From positions 1-50,006 of the forward strand of contig OMYD01000006.1 of the NCBI GenBank assembly GCA_900315195.1: 50,006 bases of DNA. Reading direction: 5' to 3'. Below the pieces are notes generated by a model. It saw nothing but the letters and a program-made list of their open reading frames with translations. It made no database searches and was not told the DNA's origin. A program made the position numbers and the translations under genes. This document shows positions 34,596 to 42,773 of this stretch, in pieces. This stretch comes from an uncultured Eubacteriales bacterium. GTDB taxonomy: Bacteria; Bacillota; Clostridia; Oscillospirales; Acutalibacteraceae. Each line of letters begins with the position of its first letter. Within the stretch, counting starts at the first letter, position 1.

Positions 34596-35426
34596 TTAAA
34601 CAGCGACGGGAATTTTATGCTTGAACTCGTGCGACTGATAGTCAAGAAGCTCAAAATCATCCGTCGTAAAGTCGTAGAAGTTCTTAACGTCGGGATTAAT
34701 GCGGAACTTCGGCGCGGGATAGGGCGCAAGCTCCATCAGCTCTTTTACATAGGAAATATGGCGGTCGTAGATATGGGCGTCCGCGATTACATGAAGCAGG
34801 GTTCCCGCCTCAAGATTTGACACCTGAGCCAGCATATGTAACAGAACGGCGTACTGGCACACGTTCCAGTTGTTGGCTACAAGCATATCCTGCGAGCGCT
34901 GATTGAGAATCATGTTAAGCCTTTTACCGGAAACATTCAGGGTTACGCTGTAGGCGCAGGGATAAAGATTCATTTCGGAGAGGTCGTTGTGATTGTAGAT
35001 GTTTGAAATAATGCGGCGCGACTCGGGGTGGTTCTTCAAATCATAGAGGATCCTGTCAACCTGATCAAACTCGCCCTCGGGATATTTGTGCTTGATAGAA
35101 AGCTGATATCCGTAGGCTTTTCCGATAGATCCGTTTTCATCAGCCCATGAATCCCAGATATGGCTGTTTAAATCCTTTACGTTGTTGGACTTTTTCTGCC
35201 AAATCCACAGAAGTTCATCAATGCAGCTCTTAAAATATGTTTTTCTGAGCGTCATTACGGGAAACTCTTTTTGCAGATCGTAGCGGTTCACAACTCCGAA
35301 AGCTTTTGTTGTATGAGCCGGTGTTCCGTCCTCCCAGTGAGGGCGCACGTTGCAGTCAATGTCGGAAAAACCGTTGGTGAGAATCTCTTTGCAATTTGCC
35401 TTAAAAACCTCGTCGGCGTAACTCAT
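34596..35426 (-). CDS. thyA: Thymidylate synthase ThyA, divergent subtype
   Basis: Makes dTMP from dUMP with methylene-tetrahydrofolate. The 276-residue protein has the catalytic cysteine in NLYPCAYSV, the phosphate-binding QRSQD, a WN in place of the usual FN (Asn that contacts the base), and DAHIYDRHI near the end. It differs from the E. coli type at PCH (here PCA) and at the LGLPFN stretch (here VANNWN); this looks like a known Firmicutes/phage branch. The ATG at 35426 follows GCAGGGA; the upstream TTG overlaps that site. It lies in one transcript with DHFR. Confidence 0.93.
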   Translation of the reverse strand: MSYADEVFKANCKEILTNGFSDIDCNVRPHWEDGTPAHTTKAFGVVNRYDLQKEFPVMTLRKTYFKSCIDELLWIWQKKSNNVKDLNSHIWDSWADENGSIGKAYGYQLSIKHKYPEGEFDQVDRILYDLKNHPESRRIISNIYNHNDLSEMNLYPCAYSVTLNVSGKRLNMILNQRSQDMLVANNWNVCQYAVLLHMLAQVSNLEAGTLLHVIADAHIYDRHISYVKELMELAPYPAPKFRINPDVKNFYDFTTDDFELLDYQSHEFKHKIPVAV

Positions 35427-35457
35427 GATAATCCCTGCTTTCAAATGTATTTTTTAA

Positions 35458-35486
35458 ATTATACTTTGATTTTTTGTCTTTGTCAA
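35458..35486 (-). promoter_or_regulatory. Promoter of thyA-DHFR
   Basis: On the minus strand, a perfect TTGACA (35481-35486), a 17-nt spacer and a perfect TATAAT (35458-35463). Confidence 0.88.
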
Positions 35487-35501
35487 TTATGCGCGGCGGC
35501 A

Positions 35502-36518
35502 TTAATACGCGGTGAGCAGCGGCGAAATACCCGCTGTCATTTCCTTGTTGGCGTAAGGAATATATTTAATCGCTTTTCCGCAGCCCATAATGACGCAATC
35601 TGTCGAGTATTTGTGTACGCGAACCTTCAGCTTGGTGGCAAGGCTTACAAGCCGAGCCATACCGTCAAGCTTTGCAAGACCTCCGGTAAGGATTATTCCG
35701 TCGGTGTAGATGTCGCTGATAAGCTCGGGCGGAGTTTGCTCAAGTACGTCGCGGATAGACGCGGCGATTTCGTTTGCGATTTCCTCAATTGCTTCCTTTA
35801 TTTCCTCGCCTGTAACATCGGCGAAGCGGGGCAGACCGCTCAGGGCGTCTCTGCCTTTAAGACGGAAGGTTTTCTGTTCTGCGGGTGTTACTACGCATCC
35901 GATGGCTTTTTTGCAGCTTTCCGCCATATTGGTGCCTATGACCAGATTGTATTTTTTGCGGACATATTTTACAATTTCCTCATCCATAGCTCCGCCCGCG
36001 CGCTTTACGCTTTTTGACACCGAAAGCCCTCCCAGCGAGAGCACGCCTATGTCGGCGGTTCCGCTGCCAATATCGGCAATAAAAACTCCGTGGGGCGAGG
36101 TGATATCCATTCCGCAGCCGAGAGCCGCCGCCTTCGGGGTTTCAATTAAATAAACCTTTTTTGCGCCGAATGAGCTTACGGCATTTACAACCGCGCGCTT
36201 TTCAACCTCGGTCAGCGCGCAGGGAATGGCGGTGATTACACGCGGAGAAGTGATTTTTTCGGTGCATACCTCGTTGATAAGGATAGATACCATTTCTTCA
36301 ACCAAATCCGACTGCGCAATAACTCCGCTGTCAAGCGGATGAGCGGCGCGGATTCCCAGCGGAGTTCTTCCTATCATAGAATAAGCCTCGTCGCCTACGG
36401 CGAAAATCTCATTGGTATCGACGTCGTAGGTGATTACGCTCGCCTCGTCGAGCACCTTTCCTTTATTTTCAATAAATACTCTGGTCCTGTCTGAGCCCAA
36501 GTCAATTGCAATATTCAT
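35502..36518 (-). CDS. MreB-like actin-family protein
   Basis: A 338-residue actin/Hsp70-fold ATPase close to MreB/Mbl. Phosphate 1 is DLGSDRTRVFIE (typical MreB: DLGTANT), the N-terminal part includes RTPLGIRAAHPLDSGVI, phosphate 2 is ADIGSGTADIGVLSLGG and the adenosine motif is ILTGGLAKLDG. It would form membrane-bound filaments that organise wall synthesis. No mreC, mreD or rodA lies near; it follows recD2 by 21 nt on the same strand, an odd context. The phosphate-1 loop is unusual (SDR), so it may be a paralogue with another role rather than the housekeeping MreB. GGGAGTT precedes the ATG. Confidence 0.82.
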   Translation of the reverse strand: MNIAIDLGSDRTRVFIENKGKVLDEASVITYDVDTNEIFAVGDEAYSMIGRTPLGIRAAHPLDSGVIAQSDLVEEMVSILINEVCTEKITSPRVITAIPCALTEVEKRAVVNAVSSFGAKKVYLIETPKAAALGCGMDITSPHGVFIADIGSGTADIGVLSLGGLSVSKSVKRAGGAMDEEIVKYVRKKYNLVIGTNMAESCKKAIGCVVTPAEQKTFRLKGRDALSGLPRFADVTGEEIKEAIEEIANEIAASIRDVLEQTPPELISDIYTDGIILTGGLAKLDGMARLVSLATKLKVRVHKYSTDCVIMGCGKAIKYIPYANKEMTAGISPLLTAY

Positions 36519-36539
36519 ATCTAACTCCCAAAATTTGTA

Positions 36540-38762
36540 TTAATACAGGCTGTTACCGCGTACCAGAAACTCGCGCAGAGCGCTGTAGCGTTTTGTCCGG
36601 CGGTTGTTGTTTACCATGTATTCCACGGTTTGCGGATTGCCTACAAGAATAAGCGTCTTTTTAGCGCGGGTGACGGCGGTGTAAAGCAGGTTGCGGTAGT
36701 AAAGCTGCGGAGGCCCCGAGAACATCGGGATAATTACCGCGTCAAACTCATTTCCCTGGCTTTTATGAACCGTAATGGCATACGCGAAGTCGAGATCCGA
36801 GCAAGCCTCAAAACTCAGGTTCGCGGTTTTGTCGTAAAAGTTTACGCGGATAAGCTTGTTGCGCCTGTCGATTTTTTCAATAATGCCGATGTCGCCGTTG
36901 AAAACGCCCTCGCCGGTTTCGCCGTTATCGCGGAACCACCGTATGTCATAGTTGTTTTTAATCTGCATAACCTTGTCGCCCTCGCGGAAGGTTTTGCTGC
37001 CTATTACCGCCTCGGCTTTGTCATCGTCTTTCGGATTAAGCCTTGCCTGCAATTTATGATTAAGCTCAGCTGTGCCCAGCTCGCCTTTTTTTGAGGGTGA
37101 GAGCACCTGAATGTTTTCAAACGGCGAGTATCCGTAGGCGTTGGGCAGGCGGTTTTTGCAAAGGTCGGTAATGAGCTCGGTAACGTCGCTTTTTACACCG
37201 CGGCGAAGAAAGAAAAAGTCCCTGTCCGCTCGGTTAAGCACCGGCATTTGTCCGCTGACGATTTTATGAGCGTTTGTAACTATTAGGCTTTCCTGCGCCT
37301 GGCGGAAAATTTCATTCAGCCGCACAACGGGAAGGATACCGCTGTCAATAAGGTCGCCGAGAATATTTCCCGGGCCTACGGACGGAAGCTGGTCGGAGTC
37401 GCCTACAAGTATAAGCCGACATCCCATAGGCAGGGCGCGCATAACGCTTTCAAATATATAGCAGTCAACCATCGACATCTCGTCTATAATCAACGCGTCG
37501 CATTTTAATTGGTTCTTTTCGTTTTTATTGAATACGGGATTGTCGTGCTTGTCCCAGCTTACCTCAAGCAGACGGTGAAGCGTTTTTGCCTCGTTGCCAG
37601 TAAGTTCGCTCATGCGCTGAGCGGCGCGTCCTGTCGGGGCGGCTAAAAGCACCTTTTTGCCCCTGCTCTGAAGGATTTTTATAATCGCGTTCAGGGTGGT
37701 GGTTTTTCCGGTTCCGGGGCCTCCCGTAAGCACAAACATTCCCTCGCTGAGCGCGTCGGTTATCGCTTTGCGCTGCAGCTCGGCATATTCAATACCGTTG
37801 CTTTGCTCAAGCTCCTCAATCGCCGTTTCAAGTCTTTCCTCGCGTTCGGCAGGGAAGGAGAGCATCATTTTTATCCGCGAGGCTATGTACATCTCATTCA
37901 GGTGGAGCTGCGGAGTAAATACAAATTCTCTTCCGCCGAGCTCATCCTGAATAAGACTTCGGTCAAAAATCATTTCCTCAAGGCAGTCGCCGGCGCGCTG
38001 AATGTCAACCCCTAAAAAGCCCGCAGCGGTGTCAATAAGCCTATCCTTAGGCAGACAGGTGTGGCCGTTGCCTTCGTTGTGCCTGAGAACATAGCTCAGC
38101 CCCGCGCGCACGCGCACTTCGCTGTCGCTTTCAAGGCTCTCGCGCTTGGCTATGAAGTCGGCGCGCTCAAACGGAATACCGAAATCGCCCTGACACAGAA
38201 TATACGGATTAGCCTTTATATGCTCCAGACACCCAGCTCCGAAGGCGTTGTATACCTTAACGGCGGCGGTGTTTGAAATTCCGAACTCGCCCAAATACAG
38301 CATAAGCGTGCGGATTCCCGCGTTCACCTTTAGCTGGGCGGCAAAGTCGAGGGCTTTTTCGGTTGAAATGCCTCTTAAAAGCGCGACCCTCTCGGGGTGG
38401 TTTTCCATAATTTCAAGCGTGCTATCGCCGAACTCTTTTACAAGCTTCTGAGCGGTAGAAGCGCCGATTCCCTTTATCGCGCCCGAGGAAAGGTAGCGCA
38501 GAATATCCGCGGTTTCGGTTGGACGGCAAACCTCGTACGCCTTGGCCGAAAACTGTCTTCCGTAGCTTTTGTGCTCGGTAAACACACCCGTAAGCGCCAC
38601 CTTGTCGCCTGCGGCGGCAAGCGGCATGATTCCGACAGCGGTTATATAGTCCTCGCTGTCGGCTATTTCAAGGACGGTGTAGCCGTTTTCTTCGTTTCTG
38701 TATACAATATTTTCAACTACGCCCTCAAGACGGAGCAATGTTTCTTCCTGCATATTTTGCAT
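36540..38762 (-). CDS. recD2: RecD2-type SF1B DNA helicase
   Basis: A 740-residue 5'-to-3' helicase that acts in repair and replication fork rescue without RecBC. The N-terminal OB-like and helix-hairpin-helix part (about 1-330) includes SGAIKGIGASTAQKLV. Walker A is GGPGTGKTTT near residue 345, Walker B DEMSMVD, motif III GDSDQLPSVGPG and the C-terminal motif VHKSQGNEFD. RTKRYS at the end is also typical. The ATG at 38762 is about 11 nt from AAGG; an ATG 9 nt later is possible. It lies between a small membrane protein gene and the MreB-like gene in one apparent operon. Confidence 0.96.
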   Translation of the reverse strand: MQNMQEETLLRLEGVVENIVYRNEENGYTVLEIADSEDYITAVGIMPLAAAGDKVALTGVFTEHKSYGRQFSAKAYEVCRPTETADILRYLSSGAIKGIGASTAQKLVKEFGDSTLEIMENHPERVALLRGISTEKALDFAAQLKVNAGIRTLMLYLGEFGISNTAAVKVYNAFGAGCLEHIKANPYILCQGDFGIPFERADFIAKRESLESDSEVRVRAGLSYVLRHNEGNGHTCLPKDRLIDTAAGFLGVDIQRAGDCLEEMIFDRSLIQDELGGREFVFTPQLHLNEMYIASRIKMMLSFPAEREERLETAIEELEQSNGIEYAELQRKAITDALSEGMFVLTGGPGTGKTTTLNAIIKILQSRGKKVLLAAPTGRAAQRMSELTGNEAKTLHRLLEVSWDKHDNPVFNKNEKNQLKCDALIIDEMSMVDCYIFESVMRALPMGCRLILVGDSDQLPSVGPGNILGDLIDSGILPVVRLNEIFRQAQESLIVTNAHKIVSGQMPVLNRADRDFFFLRRGVKSDVTELITDLCKNRLPNAYGYSPFENIQVLSPSKKGELGTAELNHKLQARLNPKDDDKAEAVIGSKTFREGDKVMQIKNNYDIRWFRDNGETGEGVFNGDIGIIEKIDRRNKLIRVNFYDKTANLSFEACSDLDFAYAITVHKSQGNEFDAVIIPMFSGPPQLYYRNLLYTAVTRAKKTLILVGNPQTVEYMVNNNRRTKRYSALREFLVRGNSLY

Positions 38763-38815
38763 AGTTACACTAACCTTATAAGTTCTCTTTCCTATTATAC
38801 TCCATTTGCGCCTTA

Positions 38816-39151
38816 TTAATCAAGTGATTTTAAAAATTCGTCCTTGGTCATCAGCTTTGAGAAGCCGTATTCTCTGCAAACTCTCTCGCATATTTTTCTT
38901 GTGCTGTCTGTCAGCTCGCAGTTAAGGCATATGGCACCGACAGCTTTTTTATTTAACATCCAGCGCTGTTTATTTAAAGCGCCCCGCAAAACAAATTCAA
39001 GGTTTTCCTCGTCGGCGTTAATATTTGTGATGTACATAACGGTACTGTCGTTGCGGAAGCTGAAAAGCCTGAGCGATATTTCCCTGCAAACGGCAACCGC
39101 GCCTATTACGGCAAAAACAAGCACGATTACAGCGGATACAACATTCATCAT
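38816..39151 (-). CDS. Small membrane-anchored protein, unknown
   Basis: A 111-residue protein with one N-terminal helix (about 3-22, VVSAVIVLVFAVIGAVAV) and a cytoplasmic-type basic/polar domain with four Cys residues (for example CLNCEL and CERVC). No family was recognised. The ATG follows GAGGTGATTT. It lies 53 nt before recD2 on the same strand and is probably the first gene of that operon. Confidence 0.7.
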   Translation of the reverse strand: MMNVVSAVIVLVFAVIGAVAVCREISLRLFSFRNDSTVMYITNINADEENLEFVLRGALNKQRWMLNKKAVGAICLNCELTDSTRKICERVCREYGFSKLMTKDEFLKSLD

Positions 39152-39238
39152 AAATCACCTCGGTATATATTATTTTTATCAAACAAAAAAGTGAATAAAA
39201 ATCGCAAAGCGGTCAACAATATTTGCGAGGTGATAATT

Positions 39239-39421
39239 ATGACAGACAACAACTACGCTAACCAGTGCATTATCTGCAACGTTACAAGCTGCAAAAACCA
39301 TCACAACAGCAAGAATTACTGCTCGCTTGAAGCAATTCGCGTCGGAACCCATGAAACCGACCCCACCGTTGAGCAGTGCACCGACTGCCAGAGCTTTGTG
39401 CCCAATAACAGCGCGTTTTAA
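39239..39421 (+). CDS. DUF1540-family small Cys-rich protein
   Basis: A 60-residue protein with two DUF1540-like halves: cysteines at QCIICNVTSCKNHH, YCSLEAI and QCTDCQSF. The family is common in Clostridia and Bacilli, probably metal-binding, and of unknown role. The ATG at 39239 follows GAGGTGATAATT. It is divergent from the small membrane gene, with an 87-bp gap between. Confidence 0.88.
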   Translation: MTDNNYANQCIICNVTSCKNHHNSKNYCSLEAIRVGTHETDPTVEQCTDCQSFVPNNSAF

Positions 39422-39440
39422 TTTAATATGCAGCAAACGT

Positions 39441-39473
39441 TCAGGGCGTATCTCCTTGCGGGATACGCCCTGA
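39441..39473. terminator. Strong hairpin between DUF1540 and the HAD gene
   Basis: A perfect 12-bp stem (39441-39452 with 39462-39473) and a 9-nt loop. It lies between converging genes, but flanking T runs are weak (TTATTTA on the plus strand), so termination is likely yet not certain. Confidence 0.65.
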
Positions 39474-39487
39474 TTATTTAAATATAC

Positions 39488-40132
39488 TTATTTCAATAAA
39501 TCGGGAACCTGACTCAGATTATCCGCGACAGCGTACAGGCAGTCCTTAACCTCATTTTCGGGGTTGTCCAAATCGGGGACAAGTACGGTTTTGCAGCCCG
39601 CCGCGTGTGCCGAGCGGACGCCGTTCTGGGAATCCTCAAGCGCAAGACATTCATTCGGAGCCAGTTCCAGACGCTTTGCCGCCAGCAGATATATGTCGGG
39701 CTCGGGCTTGCCGCGCTCAACTTCTCTCGCGCTGCAAATCACGTCAAAATATTCAAGCAGACCTACCTGCTTCAGGTATTTTGAAGCGCGGTCAACGGGA
39801 GTGGCGGTCGCCAGCGCGGTTTTATAGCCGTTTTCTTTAAGCCAAAAAAGCAGTTCCTTAGCGCCGCTTTTTGCCTCAACCCCGTTTTCGCCGACATATT
39901 TATCCATCAGCTCTATTCGCTTGTTTCTTACCGCGTCGTAATTAAATTCTTTACCGAACCACCCCTGCAGCTTCTCAATTGCGAAAACGCGCGCAAGCGA
40001 GCGGATTCCGAGCGCGTGTTCTTTTTTCATCGGATAACCGAGGCTGCGCGCCGCCTCGCACCAGAACCGTACATACAGCTTTTCGGTGTCGAGCATTACG
40101 CCGTCCATATCCGAAATTACGCCCTTAATCAC
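39488..40132 (-). CDS. HAD-superfamily hydrolase (beta-phosphoglucomutase-like)
   Basis: A 214-residue HAD phosphatase or phosphoglucomutase-like enzyme. Motif I is DMDGVMLDTE (nucleophile Asp and general acid Asp), motif II the Thr in ALATAT, motif III the Lys in RGKPEPDIYLLA, and motif IV LEDSQNG. A helical cap (about 17-85) puts it in subclass I. The substrate is unknown (sugar phosphate, or a nucleotide or phosphoglycolate). The GTG at 40132 is used because GAGGTG lies 6 nt upstream and covers the earlier GTG. It overlaps the upstream EamA gene by 8 nt. Confidence 0.92.
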   Translation of the reverse strand: MIKGVISDMDGVMLDTEKLYVRFWCEAARSLGYPMKKEHALGIRSLARVFAIEKLQGWFGKEFNYDAVRNKRIELMDKYVGENGVEAKSGAKELLFWLKENGYKTALATATPVDRASKYLKQVGLLEYFDVICSAREVERGKPEPDIYLLAAKRLELAPNECLALEDSQNGVRSAHAAGCKTVLVPDLDNPENEVKDCLYAVADNLSQVPDLLK

Positions 40133-41048
40133 TTTTATCACCTCTTGAAATATTTACAAGGATAATTCCTGCCGAAATAAGAATCAGCGACAGCAGGGTT
40201 TCGGTTCGCCATACCGATTCGCCGAGCATCAGCCCCGAAAGTACAGTTCCGAACACGGGGACAAGCAGGTTGAACATCGCCATCTTGCCCGCGGGATGAT
40301 GCTTGAGCAGCGCTGTCCAAACGCTGAACGCCGTCGCCGATACTACCGCAAGCCACAGTAATATAAGAACTCCGCACCCGTTAAGCAGGTCAAGTCTGCC
40401 GCCGAAAACCAGCCCTGCCGCCGTAAGAACAAGCCCTCCGAGCAGAAGCTGATACCCCGTAATGCTCACGGGGTTTCTGCCTTTTGTTACGCCCTTTGTA
40501 ATCAGGTTACCGCCTGCCGCGAATAGTGTCGAGCAGAAAATCAGAATATCGCCGAAAAGCGTCGCAAGCGCAAAACCGCCGCCTCCGTTAATTACAAGAA
40601 CTCCGCCGAAGCCGACGGCGCAGCCCAGCAGTTTAAGCGGCGTAAGCTTGTCGCTCTTAAAGAAAAGCGGCGCCGCCAGAACGGTGATGAATGACGAGCA
40701 GGCGGTGATAATTGATGTGTTCGCGCCTGTTGTGTAGCCTATTCCGCAGTAGGAGCACAAATACTGCCCGGCTGTCTGCACCGCCGCGAGCAGAAGAACC
40801 GGAAGAAGCTCGGTTTTTCGGGGAAAAGATAGCCTCCGGGTTTTGGCGCTTAAAAAGCAGATTACCAGAATCCCCGCCAGAGAAAACCGAAGTCCCGCGA
40901 AAAGCAGCATACTGCCGATGTCGCCGTTCTCTACGGAGAAAACCCTGTAGCCCAGCTTTATAAAAGGAAACGCCGTGCCCCAAAGCAGAGCGCAGAAAAC
41001 CGCCAGCGCACAGGCTGTAATTTTATTGTCCTTTAAAGATGTTTTCAT
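40125..41048 (-). CDS. EamA/DMT-family transporter
   Basis: A 307-residue polytopic protein with two five-helix EamA repeats. It opens with ALAVFCALLWGTAFPFIKLG, the usual N-terminal EamA signature, and the second repeat starts near residue 160. Substrates of this family are amino acids and other metabolites, often exported; none can be named here. A good minus-strand promoter lies upstream, and the HAD gene is co-transcribed downstream. Confidence 0.92.
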   Translation of the reverse strand: MKTSLKDNKITACALAVFCALLWGTAFPFIKLGYRVFSVENGDIGSMLLFAGLRFSLAGILVICFLSAKTRRLSFPRKTELLPVLLLAAVQTAGQYLCSYCGIGYTTGANTSIITACSSFITVLAAPLFFKSDKLTPLKLLGCAVGFGGVLVINGGGGFALATLFGDILIFCSTLFAAGGNLITKGVTKGRNPVSITGYQLLLGGLVLTAAGLVFGGRLDLLNGCGVLILLWLAVVSATAFSVWTALLKHHPAGKMAMFNLLVPVFGTVLSGLMLGESVWRTETLLSLILISAGIILVNISRGDKSD

Positions 41049-41078
41049 TTCAGACGATCCTAACCTTATTCTTTTGAA

Positions 41079-41107
41079 AGTATAGCATGTTTTGAAAATA
41101 TGTTCAA
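41079..41107 (-). promoter_or_regulatory. Promoter of the EamA-HAD operon
   Basis: On the minus strand, TTGAAC (41102-41107), a 17-nt spacer and TATACT (41079-41084), about 30 nt before the EamA ATG. Confidence 0.75.
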
Positions 41108-41205
41108 TAATAAAGTTCGGGTCAATATTAATTGTTCAATGTTTTGCACGTCCCCGTTTTGGATTTTGTGATTAAATTTCTAAAGACGAACAATACACAA
41201 ATTTT

Positions 41206-41232
41206 AATCCCTGCTCAAGGCGAGCAGGGATT
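41206..41232. other. Hairpin after bioY
   Basis: A perfect 10-bp stem (AATCCCTGCT/AGCAGGGATT) with a 7-nt loop, 9 nt past the bioY stop. It lacks a T run on the minus strand, so it may be an mRNA 3'-end stabiliser rather than an intrinsic terminator. Confidence 0.6.
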
Positions 41233-41241
41233 ACTAAATAA

Positions 41242-41805
41242 TTATCTGATTTTTTTCAGTGCGGCGTTTACCGGCAGCGCGATAAGTGACGCGGCAACGC
41301 ATTTTATCAGGTCAACGGAAATAAATGTCGCCGCCACAAGCTTAAACGAGGTGGCAAAGTCCTTCCCCGAAAAATTCATAAAGCCAAGAATTCCCGGGAG
41401 ATAAATGCACGGAATTCCTATAATAACCGCTGTCAGAATATACCGCACAATCGTCCATTTGCCGTTATCTTTGCCTTTAAGCAGACTTACAAAAAAGCTC
41501 GCGATGATAAACCCGATAATAAAACCGCCCGTGGGACCCATAATTGCGCCGAAGCCGCTTTGATATCCCGCGAATACGGGCAGACCGATTATCCCGATTA
41601 TTGTATAAATTACCTGCGCGGCAAGCGCCTGCAGCGGCTTTAAAATCAACGCGATAAGTATTACCGCCAATACCTGCAACGTAAACGCGATATTGAAAGC
41701 AGTGGGGATTGAAAGCGGAGAGAGCACGCATAAAAGCGCCGCGCACACCGCGATCTGAGTTATTTCGATTGTTGTTTGCCGAATATTAATTTTTGATTTT
41801 CCCAT
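41242..41805 (-). CDS. bioY: Biotin ECF transporter S component BioY
   Basis: A 187-residue membrane protein that binds biotin and works alone or with the shared EcfAAT module for uptake. Six hydrophobic helices are seen, with the BioY segments GLPVFAGYQSGFGAIMGPTGGFIIGFI. The ATG at 41805 is placed after AAGGAGTGG; the GTG at 41817 lies within that site. A BirA box overlaps the ribosome binding site. No biotin synthesis genes are in the window, so the cell may import biotin. Confidence 0.95.
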   Translation of the reverse strand: MGKSKINIRQTTIEITQIAVCAALLCVLSPLSIPTAFNIAFTLQVLAVILIALILKPLQALAAQVIYTIIGIIGLPVFAGYQSGFGAIMGPTGGFIIGFIIASFFVSLLKGKDNGKWTIVRYILTAVIIGIPCIYLPGILGFMNFSGKDFATSFKLVAATFISVDLIKCVAASLIALPVNAALKKIR

Positions 41806-41839
41806 ATTGTCAACCACTCCTTAAAATATTGTTGACATT
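41806..41839 (-). promoter_or_regulatory. BirA operator of bioY
   Basis: Inverted repeat ATTGTCAAC (41806-41814) and GTTGACATT (41831-41839) with a 16-nt spacer. It fits the known BirA half-site pattern of Firmicutes, TTGTTAAC..GTTAACAA, with one change in each half. It spans the transcription start and ribosome binding site, so biotin-loaded BirA would repress bioY. Confidence 0.8.
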
Positions 41840-41865
41840 ATAACACCGAAAGAAGGGCTTGTCAA
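41837..41865 (-). promoter_or_regulatory. Promoter of bioY
   Basis: On the minus strand, a perfect TTGACA (41860-41865), a 17-nt spacer and a perfect TATAAT (41837-41842). The BirA box starts inside its -10 element. Confidence 0.88.
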
Positions 41866-41898
41866 CCGGCAAGCACAAAAAGGTTTACCATAAAAACG

Positions 41899-41927
41899 TT
41901 GAAATATAAAATGTTTCATGCTATAAT
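41899..41927 (+). promoter_or_regulatory. Promoter of the zinc-ribbon membrane gene
   Basis: TTGAAA (41899-41904), a 17-nt spacer and a perfect TATAAT (41922-41927), 23 nt before the ATG. Confidence 0.8.
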
Positions 41928-41949
41928 ATTCTGGAAAAGAGGGAACAAT

Positions 41950-42327
41950 ATGAAAAAATGTGATTACTGCGCAAAAGAAATAACATATTTCGAACAGTAC
42001 TGCTGTGAAGAATGCGAGCAGCTCTATAAAAGATATTATGAAAAAAGTGAGCGCCATTCAAAACTATTTATGGTAATAAACACGATTTGTGTTTTTGGAA
42101 TTCCCGTCGGATTGTTTCTCGGCGCCTTCAATAAATTTGTAGGTATTCCCATTGCGGCTTTATGCTGCGTGTTTTTGGGAATAATACTTATTTTACTTCC
42201 TATGCCAACTGAAGGTATGATGAAAAAACGCAAGCTGAAAAACGCTATAAAAGTGAGCAGGATCTTCGGCGGCGTTGTAGTAGCGTTAGGATTTTTTATT
42301 CTCGGGCTGATTTTTATTTTGCCGTAA
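41950..42327 (+). CDS. Zinc-ribbon membrane protein, small
   Basis: A 125-residue protein. Residues 4-23 hold two C-x2-C-type pairs (CDYC and CCEEC), likely a zinc ribbon on the cytoplasmic side. Three hydrophobic helices follow (about 40-62, 65-85 and 102-124). The ATG follows GAGGGAAC; a longer open frame begins within the promoter and is not used. It recalls the zinc-ribbon membrane protein at 493-1176 in plan but not in sequence. The function is unknown. Confidence 0.78.
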   Translation: MKKCDYCAKEITYFEQYCCEECEQLYKRYYEKSERHSKLFMVINTICVFGIPVGLFLGAFNKFVGIPIAALCCVFLGIILILLPMPTEGMMKKRKLKNAIKVSRIFGGVVVALGFFILGLIFILP

Positions 42328-42396
42328 ATTTTATTTGTGAATAAAACAAAGAATTGCGTCAATACTATTACTATCATTCTATAAGGAGGATTTGGA

Positions 42397-42630
42397 ATGT
42401 TAGATAAAATAGCGTTGACGCTTTTGATTATCGGCGGTCTTAACTGGGGCAGCATTGGTATTTTCCAGTTTGACCTTGTCGGTTTTATCGGCGGCGGACA
42501 GACCGGTGTTGTCAGCAGAATCATCTATATCGTAGTTGCTCTGGCGGCAATCTGGTGTATCTCGCTTCTGTTCCGTGACACCCACGATACGGTTGTCCGT
42601 GACAGACATCCGCGTTCAATGGAAGGATAA
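42397..42630 (+). CDS. DUF378 small membrane protein
   Basis: A 77-residue protein with the DUF378 signature ALTLLIIGGLNWGSIG and two helices (about 5-28 and 42-62). It is a widespread small membrane protein of unknown role. AAGGAGGA precedes the ATG. It ends at a strong terminator. Confidence 0.92.
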   Translation: MLDKIALTLLIIGGLNWGSIGIFQFDLVGFIGGGQTGVVSRIIYIVVALAAIWCISLLFRDTHDTVVRDRHPRSMEG

Positions 42631-42654
42631 TCAGGCATATATATTAAAACCAAG

Positions 42655-42685
42655 GGTCGGCTTGCTTTGACAGCCGGCCTTTTTT
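42655..42685 (+). terminator. Rho-independent terminator of DUF378
   Basis: An 8-bp stem (GGTCGGCT/AGCCGGCC, one G-U pair) with a 9-nt loop is followed by six T. Confidence 0.88.
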
Positions 42686-42773
42686 GATTTTCTCGCCGAA
42701 AAAGCTCGTTTTATCTTGTTTTTTAGCTGTAAAGTATGTTATCATTAAGTATAATAAAAAGGAGGGAACAATT

